From positions 1 through 7,859 of the forward strand of contig CANQBY010000054.1 in assembly GCA_947589695.1 (NCBI GenBank): a stretch of 7,859 bases of DNA, written 5' to 3'. Both the position numbers and the translations under genes were made by a program. The first letter of the stretch is position 1. Every line of letters begins with the position of its first letter. This DNA comes from an uncultured Bacilli bacterium (GTDB lineage Bacteria; Bacillota_I; Bacilli_A; RF39; UBA660). The notes beneath the pieces were generated by a model, which was not told the DNA's origin, did not search any database, and worked only from the letters and a program-made list of their open reading frames with translations. Below, piece after piece: positions 1-5,038 of the stretch.

Positions 1-717
1 TAAAATTATCATTATATAAGCCCACTCATGATACTCTAAAAGTCCCACGATTGGCGTTTTACCTAAAGTAAGACCTAAAAACTTATCCTCGAATATCGCT
101 GGGGTTCTATTTATTGCTTGTAAGAATGCAAAGAATAAAGGAAGTTGAATAAAGGCTAGCAAACAACTACCAAAAGGACTAATATTATATTTTTTATAAA
201 CTAACATCATTTCTTGCGATTTTTGCAGCATTGCTTCATTATCTGTTCTATTCTGATATTTCTTTTCTATTCTTGCTAACTCTGGTTGTGCTTTTTTCAT
301 ATTTTCTGATTGTTTCATTGTTTTTCTTGATATTGGCATTAAAATTAATCTAATTAATAACCCAATTAATATTACTGATGAACCAAAACTATTTAATAAA
401 TAACCTAATTTTAAAATAATAAACGCTAAAGGTTTAACAAATATTCCTTCCCAAATACCTGATGATTTATTACTATTTAATTTAAAATCGGCACACTTTG
501 GTAATTTATCATATGCTATCTTAGTTTGATCCTTATATTTTGTATATAACTCATCTAGTTCTTTGTCTTCTGGCCTACATAAAATATCTCTTTGTAATAC
601 TTGTCCCGTTGCTTCATTTTCTACTGGTTTTTTATTATCTAAAATATAATTACTATTTCCACAACCAGTTACTAAAAGTAAAACTAATACAACAATACCT
701 ATTTTAATTTTTTTCAT
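1..717 (-). CDS. yidC: YidC/Oxa1/SpoIIIJ-family membrane protein insertase, C-terminus outside window
   Basis: Membrane insertase that places Sec-dependent and Sec-independent proteins in the cytoplasmic membrane. 239 residues are visible and the frame stays open to the window edge, so the C-terminal membrane segments are missing. The N-terminus is a lipoprotein signal peptide: KK at 2-3, a hydrophobic core at 6-16 and lipobox VTGC with Cys19, as in Gram-positive SpoIIIJ/YqjG. A soluble linker (20-87) leads to the first membrane segment (about 88-108). A segment of the form SVILIGLLIRLILMP (114-128) carries Arg123, at the place of the groove arginine of Bacillus SpoIIIJ. A basic amphipathic cytoplasmic hairpin (131-175) and the stretch PFGSCLLAFIQLP (181-193) also match the family. 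The ATG lies inside the 3' end of rnpA (14-base overlap), with an AGAAAGGAA ribosome binding site just upstream, so translation is probably coupled. The linker has two cysteines (47, 75) and seems long for the family. Confidence 0.95.
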   Translation of the reverse strand, partial: MKKIKIGIVVLVLLLVTGCGNSNYILDNKKPVENEATGQVLQRDILCRPEDKELDELYTKYKDQTKIAYDKLPKCADFKLNSNKSSGIWEGIFVKPLAFIILKLGYLLNSFGSSVILIGLLIRLILMPISRKTMKQSENMKKAQPELARIEKKYQNRTDNEAMLQKSQEMMLVYKKYNISPFGSCLLAFIQLPLFFAFLQAINRTPAIFEDKFLGLTLGKTPIVGLLEYHEWAYIMIIL

Positions 718-1057
718 TTTTAGTTCCTTTCTGCATTAAATTTATCAATTGTTTTTCCATATCATGAAAACTAATATTTAAAATATCTTTCCTTACCATT
801 ATAATATAATTTCTATTATTTTGAAACAACTTTTTATTATTATCAATAATTACTCTTAATTGTCTTTTTATTTTATTTCTTACTACAGCTTTACCAATAC
901 TCTTAGAAACCGCTAAACCAAATTTCGGAATATTATCTTCCTTATCTTTATATGTATCCTTATAATATATATAATAATATGGCGATTTTCTAAAATTACC
1001 ATTTTTAATAATATCATTAAAATCTATATTTTTTTTTACAATTTCGTATTTTTTCAA
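704..1057 (-). CDS. rnpA: Ribonuclease P protein component
   Basis: Small basic protein subunit of RNase P, which binds the catalytic RNA and helps it cleave the 5' leader from precursor tRNAs in the cytoplasm. At 117 residues it has the normal family length. The family core is visible at about 46-70: FGLAVSKSIGKAVVRNKIKR, containing the RNR-type basic helix (here RNKIKR). A C-terminal IIMVRKD strand follows, matching the Bacillus IIIARK segment. The start is TTG: an in-frame TGA lies three codons upstream and the next in-frame Met is deep in the protein, so no ATG start is possible. The ribosome binding site is weak (AAAGTGA-like). The gene sits between rpmH and yidC as in most bacteria, overlaps the yidC start, and has a terminator-like hairpin upstream that may keep its output below that of rpmH. 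Confidence 0.96.
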   Translation of the reverse strand: MKKYEIVKKNIDFNDIIKNGNFRKSPYYYIYYKDTYKDKEDNIPKFGLAVSKSIGKAVVRNKIKRQLRVIIDNNKKLFQNNRNYIIMVRKDILNISFHDMEKQLINLMQKGTKNEKN

Positions 1058-1076
1058 ATCTGTTCACTTTACTTTC

Positions 1077-1106
1077 AAAAAAAAGACCACCCTAAAAAAA
1101 GTGGTT
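1077..1106 (-). terminator. Terminator or attenuator hairpin between rpmH and rnpA
   Basis: Read on the minus strand, ACCAC directly after the rpmH stop codon pairs with GTGGT (5 bp) across a 10-base loop, followed by C and eight T residues. The stem is short, so termination is probably partial. This would give high bL34 output and lower read-through into rnpA-yidC. No separate promoter for rnpA was seen in the short gap. Confidence 0.6.
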
Positions 1107-1227
1107 ATCTAGCTAATACTTTACGACCTTTCTTCCGGCGACTACTTAATACATTAGACTCTTTTCGAGCAAAAAATCCATGTTTCTTAGCTTTTTTACG
1201 ATTATTTGGTTGATATGTTCTCTTCAT
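1105..1227 (-). CDS. rpmH: 50S ribosomal protein bL34 (short form, 40 residues)
   Basis: Structural protein of the large ribosomal subunit. The 40-residue product begins MKRTYQPNNRKKAKKHGF and ends RRKKGRKVLAR, the standard bL34 signature, with a very high Lys/Arg content that fits 23S rRNA binding. Bacillus bL34 has 44 residues. Aligning the two by eye places a four-residue gap in the middle (around residues 24-25), with both conserved ends intact, so it is likely functional. The ATG is preceded by a strong AAGGAGGTGG ribosome binding site (about 1233-1242), and a near-consensus promoter lies upstream. It is the first gene of the rpmH-rnpA-yidC transcript. Confidence 0.97.
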   Translation of the reverse strand: MKRTYQPNNRKKAKKHGFFARKESNVLSSRRKKGRKVLAR

Positions 1228-1261
1228 GAACTCCACCTCCTTAAAAATTTCAAGTATTTTA

Positions 1262-1290
1262 ATTATAATATTTTATCCCCGATTAGTCAA
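1262..1290 (-). promoter_or_regulatory. Sigma-A-type promoter of rpmH
   Basis: On the minus strand, TTGACT (1285-1290) is followed by a 17-bp spacer and a perfect TATAAT (1262-1267). Transcription would begin near 1255, giving a short leader before the strong rpmH ribosome binding site. Spacing and hexamers are close to the housekeeping consensus. Confidence 0.85.
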
Positions 1291-1333
1291 GGCTTTTTAG
1301 CGCTTTCAAACGTGCTTTCCTAAAATAAGCTAA

Positions 1334-1645
1334 TTATTTTCTCCTAACTAATTCATTTTCGGAATTTAATACAATTAAATCTTCTATTTCTCTTAGAACT
1401 TTATCTAAACTAAGTAATCTCAATTTTATGTTTTGATCTACTAGATAATTTTGGGCCGGTTTTACTCGCACTGTTTTAAGCATTCTCCCTAAAAATAGGA
1501 GCTTTTTACCATCCATCACTTCTAAACCATGTGCATAATTTCTCGTAAGTTTCCCTACAAAATCATAAAGAATATTAAAATGTTGGGCACTTATTTTATT
1601 TACCATCAAACAAGTACACAGCTTATTATAATCATCATCACTCAT
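1334..1645 (-). CDS. Unrecognised 103-residue protein next to oriC
   Basis: I do not recognise a family. The protein is Leu-rich (18 Leu) and slightly basic (17 Lys/Arg against 13 Asp/Glu), with no signal peptide or membrane segment. It looks mostly helical, with likely helices around 18-36, 47-60 and 72-94, and has a CTC cysteine pair at 10 and 12. Evidence that it is a real gene: an ATG with an AGGAAGGG ribosome binding site at good spacing, and a near-perfect promoter just upstream on the same strand. It is transcribed away from the origin, like rpmH, rnpA and yidC. About 44 bases separate its stop from the rpmH -35 and no terminator is evident there, so it may read through into rpmH. In well-known Bacillus genomes no gene lies here. 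A role in origin function or ribosome biology is only a guess from position. Confidence 0.75.
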   Translation of the reverse strand: MSDDDYNKLCTCLMVNKISAQHFNILYDFVGKLTRNYAHGLEVMDGKKLLFLGRMLKTVRVKPAQNYLVDQNIKLRLLSLDKVLREIEDLIVLNSENELVRRK

Positions 1646-1668
1646 TTGAAACCCTTCCTGATAATTAA

Positions 1669-1697
1669 ATTATACCATATAATCCTCTCAAAGTCAA
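1669..1697 (-). promoter_or_regulatory. Promoter of the 103-residue orphan gene
   Basis: On the minus strand, TTGACT (1692-1697), a 17-bp spacer and TATAAT (1669-1674), with TGG directly before the -10 giving an extended -10 (TGNTATAAT). The hexamers and spacer length are the same as in the rpmH promoter. The start would be near 1662, close to the ribosome binding site at about 1651-1658. Confidence 0.85.
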
Positions 1698-1821
1698 AAT
1701 TAAGAATTAGTTTTAGCACTACCACTTCATCATTATCTCTATATTTTATCCTTATATATAACAACAATAAACTAAAACATCAAAGCATAAGCTTTACACA
1801 AAAAGTGTTAACAAATCAAAG

Positions 1822-1854
1822 TTATCAACATTTTATTGTGGATAATGTGGATAA
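1822..1854. promoter_or_regulatory. DnaA box cluster with two abutting perfect boxes
   Basis: TTATCAACA (1822-1830, plus) is followed after 6 bp by two perfect TGTGGATAA boxes (1837-1845 and 1846-1854, minus-strand TTATCCACA) with no bases between them. The arrangement differs from the four 26-bp modules elsewhere in the window. As the only consensus TTATCCACA pair here, it is a candidate high-affinity anchor for DnaA. Confidence 0.88.
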
Positions 1855-1940
1855 TTTTTTTTCTAACCATCTTATAAACATTCTACTTTTTCCAAAAACT
1901 TTTCCCGGCATATCTTGTCAACACCATTTTTGCCAGTTTT

Positions 1941-1966
1941 TGTGAATAACATCCTACTTATCAACA
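1941..1966. repeat. DnaA box pair, module A
   Basis: TGTGAATAA (1941-1949) and TTATCAACA (1958-1966) face each other as an inverted pair with an 8-bp spacer, catcctac. First of four copies with the same architecture. The spacer begins C-ATC-CTA-C, which could also be read as DnaA-trio-like triplets, but that reading is weak. Confidence 0.85.
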
Positions 1967-2010
1967 TCTAACCAAAATTGCTTTTCTAAATGTTTTTCTT
2001 AGCAAATCAT

Positions 2011-2110
2011 CTATTTTTTAAATTAATTAACATTTTTAACTTTTACCACCAATTTTTTCACTGTTAATTGTTAATTCTTCATTGTTAGCAATTGTTTATA
2101 GTGTTAATAC
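2011..2110. other. AT-rich candidate unwinding region with GTTAATT repeats
   Basis: A stretch of roughly 80% AT by hand count, reaching about 90% at 2011-2040, lies between DnaA modules A and B. It contains a tandem GTTAATT repeat (2063-2069 and 2070-2076), with related GTTA words at 2084 and 2103. AT-rich repeats beside DnaA boxes are typical of an unwinding element. The spacer between dnaA and dnaN is a competing candidate, so this call is tentative. Confidence 0.45.
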
Positions 2111-2143
2111 ATTTTTCATATCCCCTAAAACCTAAGGTAATCG

Positions 2144-2169
2144 TGTGTATAACTATTAAATTATCAACA
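2144..2169. repeat. DnaA box pair, module B, upstream of the dnaA promoter
   Basis: TGTGTATAA (2144-2152) and TTATCAACA (2161-2169) with an 8-bp spacer, ctattaaa. It lies about 50 bp upstream of the likely dnaA -10, a position suited both to origin activity and to autoregulation of dnaA by its own product, which is known in Bacillus and E. coli. Confidence 0.87.
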
Positions 2170-2194
2170 TTTTAATTTTTTTCCTATTTTTAGC

Positions 2195-2223
2195 TTTTCT
2201 TCTTGCCATTTTTGCGATACAAT
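2195..2223 (+). promoter_or_regulatory. Possible dnaA promoter
   Basis: TACAAT at 2218-2223 is the best -10 in the region, with a weak TTTTCT at 2195-2200 as -35 at 17 bp. The start would fall near 2230, ahead of the ribosome binding site at 2249. A TTGCCA at 2203-2208 lacks a good -10 at normal distance. The weak match would fit a promoter under DnaA control, but that is inference. Confidence 0.35.
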
Positions 2224-2248
2224 AATCATACGAAAACATTAAGACTGC

Positions 2249-2257
2249 GGGGTGAGG
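2249..2257 (+). promoter_or_regulatory. Ribosome binding site fixing the TTG start of dnaA
   Basis: GGGGTGAGG is followed by four T residues and then the TTG at 2262. An in-frame TGA at 2253-2255, inside this site, excludes any longer start, and the next Met is residue 45 or later. The TTG is therefore the only start that gives a full N-terminal domain. Confidence 0.75.
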
Positions 2258-2261
2258 TTTT

Positions 2262-3608
2262 TTGGACAAAGAAGAACTCTTAACAAAATTTCTGGAAAAT
2301 ATTAAAACAGAATTAAATCCAGCTTCTTTTACAGCCTGGTTTAATGACTTAAAAATCTTTGATTTAAAAAGCACCTCGATAACTTTTGAAGTTCCTATGG
2401 AGATTCATAAACGTATGCTTGGTGATAACTACTATGGATTAATTAGTAAAACTTTATCTAACATAACTAATATTGATTATGATATTGATTTCATTTTAAA
2501 AGAAGAAATAACCGAAAATATTAATAAAACTGTTAGCATTGAAGAAAATATCCCAAACAATGATTTTAAAACTAATCTTGATCCTAATCTTAATTTTGAT
2601 AACTTTGTTGTCGGGGACACAAATCGTTTAGCCAAAGTGGCGGCGATGGCTGTCGCCGAAGCTCCCGGTCGTATCCATAATCCTTTATTTATTTATGGTA
2701 AAAGTGGTTTAGGTAAAACTCACCTTATGCATGCGATTGGTAATTATATTGTAAGTAGCTCTAATCGGAAAGTTCTTTATTGTACTTGCGATGAATTTAT
2801 GACTGAATATACCAATATTGCTAATCCCGATAATAAAAACACTTTAGAATATGCGGCCGATTTTAAAAATAAATATCGAAATGTTGATGTTTTAATAATA
2901 GATGATATCCAATATTTAGTCGGGGCGGAAAAAACCCAACAAGAATTCTTTAATACTTTTAATTACTTACATCAATCTAATAAACAAATCATTATCAGTT
3001 CCGATCGTTCTCCTGATGATTTAAAAATCTTAGAGGAGCGTCTTCGCTCCCGATTTATGTGGGGCCTACCAGTAGATATTTTCCCACCCGATTTTGATTT
3101 ACGATGTCGGATTATCAAAAAAAAGATTGAAAACACCAGTCTAGCTAATCTCATCAAAGAAGAAAGTATTGAATATATAGCTAATGCTTGTCAAAATGAT
3201 GTCCGATTTCTTGAAGGTGCCATTAATCGTTTAATGGCTTACACCGCGATGATTGTTCCAAAAGTCATTGATTTAGAATTCACGGTGGAAGCTCTAAAAG
3301 ATTTTGTTAATAAAAACATTTATTCTAACAATAATATTACGAAAATTCAAAAAGCCGTTGCCGATCATTATAATATAACTGTTGATGATTTAAAAGGTAA
3401 AAAAAGAAATAATAAAGTGGCTCATCCAAGGCAACTGGCCATGTATTTATGCCGAATTGAAACCGATGAGACTTTTCCACGAATCGGCTTAGAATTTGGT
3501 GGACGTGACCATTCCACAGTCATATTTGCTTGTGATAAAATCGAAAAAGAACTTACCACGAATGCCGAACTAGAAAGGACGATTAAAGAAATAAAATCAA
3601 AATTGTAG
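2262..3608 (+). CDS. dnaA: Chromosomal replication initiator protein DnaA
   Basis: AAA+ ATPase that binds DnaA boxes at oriC, opens the duplex and recruits the helicase. It also acts as a transcription regulator. The 448 residues match the usual length. Domain I (about 1-80) has the PASFTAWF interaction motif. A short, poorly conserved linker (about 80-108) follows. Domain III carries Walker A GKSGLGKT (146-153), Walker B with Asp214-Asp215 (VLIIDDIQYL), and a box VII-like ERLRSRF arginine segment. Domain IV ends in the DNA-binding helix-turn-helix with PRQ at 389-391 and the DnaA signature GGRDHSTV at 413-420. Translation starts at TTG, possibly limiting expression. DnaA box modules flank the gene on both sides. 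The spacer to dnaN is 144 bases with no terminator, so co-transcription with dnaN is likely. Confidence 0.99.
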   Translation: MDKEELLTKFLENIKTELNPASFTAWFNDLKIFDLKSTSITFEVPMEIHKRMLGDNYYGLISKTLSNITNIDYDIDFILKEEITENINKTVSIEENIPNNDFKTNLDPNLNFDNFVVGDTNRLAKVAAMAVAEAPGRIHNPLFIYGKSGLGKTHLMHAIGNYIVSSSNRKVLYCTCDEFMTEYTNIANPDNKNTLEYAADFKNKYRNVDVLIIDDIQYLVGAEKTQQEFFNTFNYLHQSNKQIIISSDRSPDDLKILEERLRSRFMWGLPVDIFPPDFDLRCRIIKKKIENTSLANLIKEESIEYIANACQNDVRFLEGAINRLMAYTAMIVPKVIDLEFTVEALKDFVNKNIYSNNNITKIQKAVADHYNITVDDLKGKKRNNKVAHPRQLAMYLCRIETDETFPRIGLEFGGRDHSTVIFACDKIEKELTTNAELERTIKEIKSKL

Positions 3609-3625
3609 ATAATCTCTTAAAATAA

Positions 3626-3651
3626 TGTGTATAAAATAACACTTATAAACA
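3626..3651. repeat. DnaA box pair, module C, in the dnaA-dnaN spacer
   Basis: A strict box TGTGTATAA (3626-3634) and the weaker TTATAAACA (3643-3651) with an 8-bp spacer, aataacac. The spacing is identical to the other three modules. In B. subtilis the unwinding side of oriC is also located downstream of dnaA, so this pair is a good candidate for the functional unwinding system. Confidence 0.8.
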
Positions 3652-3752
3652 ATTTAAAATTGCAAATCTCCTTTATTTAAAAGGAAAAATTAACTTACAA
3701 ACTTTATTAACAGCATAATAAATAATATAATAATTAGAAAGAAGGAATATAT
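3652..3752. other. AT-rich dnaA-dnaN spacer, candidate DNA unwinding element
   Basis: About 83% AT by hand count, directly downstream of DnaA module C. It ends in an A/T-only-like run around 3715-3735 before the dnaN ribosome binding site. By analogy with the Bacillus origin, where the duplex opens in the dnaA-dnaN spacer, this is my preferred unwinding site. I could not find a clear run of DnaA-trio triplets next to the boxes. Confidence 0.5.
3703..3731 (+). promoter_or_regulatory. Possible dnaN promoter
   Basis: A perfect TATAAT (3726-3731) sits 17 bp after a weak TTTATT (3703-3708). In such AT-rich DNA a chance match is likely, and transcription would begin only about 15 bases before the ATG. 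A dnaN-specific promoter in addition to read-through from dnaA is plausible but unproven. Confidence 0.3.
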
Positions 3753-4871
3753 ATGAAATTCACAATTGAAAAAAATGTTATCTTAGAAGGGTTAAATAAT
3801 GTCATAAGAGCAATTTCTACTAAAAATGTTATCCCCGTTCTAAATGGTATTAAATTTGAATTAACTAATGAAGGTTTATATTTAACAGCCAGTGACTCGG
3901 AATTAACTATTAAAGTCTTAATCGAATCTAAAGAAATTAAACAAGTCCAAAATCTTGGAGGCATAATTATTCAAAGTAAATATATCTTAGATATTGTTCG
4001 TAAAATGCCTAGTGATATTATTAACTTTGAAGTAATAGATGGTCTAAAAATCAAAATCTATACCGATAATAACCAATATAATTTAAATTGTCTTGATATT
4101 AATGATTATCCTGATGTTAAATTAGAAGTTAATAAAGATCCTATTATTATTAAAGGTGATATCTTTAAAACTATTATTAATCAAACAGTTTTTGCTATTT
4201 CTAATCAAGAATTACGTCCTATTCTAACTGGTGTTAATTTTAAATTTATCAAAGATGATTTAGAAGTAGTTGCCACCGATTCTTACCGTCTTGCCAAGAA
4301 AAATATTAAATTATCTAGTCCAGTTGAAAAAGATGTGGAAATAGTTATTCCTGGTAAAAATATTATGGAATTAGAAAAAATTCTTACAGACGAATCCGAT
4401 GTTGAAATTCATATCTTTAATAATAAAGTCTTATTTAAGTATAAAAATGTTAATTTCCAAAGTAATCTTTTAAGTGATAATTACCCTAATACTTCTAATT
4501 TAATTCCTAGTGAATTTGCTTATATTATTAAAGTAAATAAAAGAGATTTTAATGACGCGATTGATCGTGCTGCTTTATTAACGTTAGGTAAAGATAAAAA
4601 TATTGTCAAAATGACACTTGAAAATACCAAAATGGTTATTAATTCTTATGCTTCCGAAATAGGAAAAGTTGAGGAACAATTAATCGTGGAAACTAACAAC
4701 AAAGAGAAATTAGAAATATCTTTCTCATCTAAATATATGCTGGAAGCTATTAAAACTATGCAAGAGGATGAAATTTTACTTCTCTTAAATAGTGATGTCA
4801 AACCATTAATTATCAAATCTTTAACAGACGAGTCCTTAATTCAATTAATTTTACCAATCAAAACTTATTAA
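3753..4871 (+). CDS. dnaN: DNA polymerase III subunit beta (sliding clamp)
   Basis: Forms the ring-shaped dimer that holds DNA polymerase III on DNA and serves as a docking site for repair and replication factors. The 372 residues fit three clamp domains of about 120 residues each. The N-terminus matches the family (KFTIEKNVILEGLNNV and then NVIPVLNGIKFE). Domain 2 has the conserved ATDSYRLA at 174-181, and the C-terminus ends in the typical LILPIKTY strand, part of the peptide-binding pocket. The ATG at 3753 has a GAAGGA ribosome binding site six bases upstream. It probably shares a transcript with dnaA. No terminator is visible after it; a DnaA box module begins four bases past the stop codon. 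Confidence 0.99.
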   Translation: MKFTIEKNVILEGLNNVIRAISTKNVIPVLNGIKFELTNEGLYLTASDSELTIKVLIESKEIKQVQNLGGIIIQSKYILDIVRKMPSDIINFEVIDGLKIKIYTDNNQYNLNCLDINDYPDVKLEVNKDPIIIKGDIFKTIINQTVFAISNQELRPILTGVNFKFIKDDLEVVATDSYRLAKKNIKLSSPVEKDVEIVIPGKNIMELEKILTDESDVEIHIFNNKVLFKYKNVNFQSNLLSDNYPNTSNLIPSEFAYIIKVNKRDFNDAIDRAALLTLGKDKNIVKMTLENTKMVINSYASEIGKVEEQLIVETNNKEKLEISFSSKYMLEAIKTMQEDEILLLLNSDVKPLIIKSLTDESLIQLILPIKTY

Positions 4872-4874
4872 AAA

Positions 4875-4900
4875 TGTGTATAATTAGGGATTTATCAACA
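4875..4900. repeat. DnaA box pair, module D, directly after dnaN
   Basis: TGTGTATAA (4875-4883) and TTATCAACA (4892-4900) with an 8-bp spacer, ttagggat. Both boxes have the same sequence as module B. It is about 100 bp upstream of the candidate promoter of the comK-like gene, so it could work in the origin, in regulation of that gene, or both. Confidence 0.85.
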
Positions 4901-4962
4901 TAAAAAATAGTAAAAAAAGCCCAATTTTCGCTAAATTTGTAAAAAAAAATCTAAAAAATAGT
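4901..4962. repeat. A-tract region with a direct repeat TAAAAAATAGT
   Basis: The 11-base word TAAAAAATAGT occurs at 4901-4911, touching DnaA module D, and again at 4952-4962, 51 bp later. Runs of six to nine A residues at about 4902-4907, 4912-4918, 4941-4949 and 4953-4958 could bend the DNA. Function is unknown; it may be part of the origin or the upstream region of the next gene. Confidence 0.5.
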
Positions 4963-5001
4963 GCTACCCGACACCGTTCGACAAATTTTGCCCTTTAAAT
5001 G

Positions 5002-5010
5002 TGATATAAC
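5002..5010 (+). promoter_or_regulatory. Candidate extended -10 promoter of the comK-like gene
   Basis: TGATATAAC is an extended -10 (TG-N-TATAAC) with a predicted start near 5017. No good -35 lies 16-18 bp upstream; a TTCGACA at 4977-4983 is too far away. Absence of a -35 suits an activated promoter, but no exact ComK-type AAAA-N5-TTTT box was found. Confidence 0.45.
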
Positions 5011-5023
5011 ATAGACTTAATTG

Positions 5024-5031
5024 AAAGGGGG
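5024..5031 (+). promoter_or_regulatory. Ribosome binding site deciding the comK-like start
   Basis: AAAGGGGG lies seven bases before the ATG at 5039. It falls inside the extra six codons that a TTG start at 5021 would add, so the ATG is the likely start and the protein is 150 residues. Confidence 0.8.
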
Positions 5032-5038
5032 CAAAATT

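Larger units (their letters stand above)
1806..2169. other. Chromosomal replication origin oriC, part upstream of dnaA
   Basis: The whole 616-base gap between the orphan gene and dnaA (1646-2261) has no credible gene. It contains four strict TTATNCACA DnaA boxes (1837-1845, 1846-1854, 1941-1949, 2144-2152, all on the minus strand). Three TTATCAACA boxes lie on the plus strand (1822-1830, 1958-1966, 2161-2169), with weaker matches at 1872-1880 and 1915-1923. There is a stretch of about 80-90% AT between box groups. Genes to the left run minus and genes to the right run plus, as expected for leading-strand genes flanking an origin. More boxes lie after dnaA and after dnaN, so the origin is probably split, as in Bacillus. 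Confidence 0.92.

Noticed and set aside
1289..1333. Terminator after the orphan gene
   Set aside because: A bulged stem with a loop of about 20 bases can be drawn, but no T-run follows, and the region merges into the rpmH promoter.
1529..1945. Plus-strand open frame of 138 codons across the origin
   Set aside because: It runs antisense to the better supported orphan gene and through the DnaA boxes, has low-complexity Ile/Ser/His-rich content, and lacks a convincing ribosome binding site.
2156..2374. Minus-strand open frame overlapping the dnaA start
   Set aside because: Shadow of the dnaA coding sequence and its upstream region, with no family features.
2972..3157. Minus-strand open frame inside dnaA
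   Set aside because: Shadow of the DnaA ATPase domain coding sequence.
3669..3685. TCCTTT/AAAGGA hairpin between dnaA and dnaN as a terminator
   Set aside because: Only 6 bp, mostly AT, and no T-run follows on either strand.
3652..3752. DnaA-trio repeat array of the B. subtilis kind
   Set aside because: Only scattered triplets fit the loose trio pattern in this AT-rich spacer, with no continuous run next to a box.
3734..3964. Minus-strand open frame over the dnaN start
   Set aside because: Shadow of dnaN, with no ribosome binding site or recognisable product.
5021..5038. TTG start at 5021 for the comK-like gene
   Set aside because: The six extra codons consist mostly of the Shine-Dalgarno sequence for the ATG at 5039.
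4901..5038. Exact ComK-type AAAA-N5-TTTT boxes for autoregulation upstream of the comK-like gene
   Set aside because: A-runs and T-runs are present but none has the required spacing; the closest (about 4914-4927) has 7 bases between.
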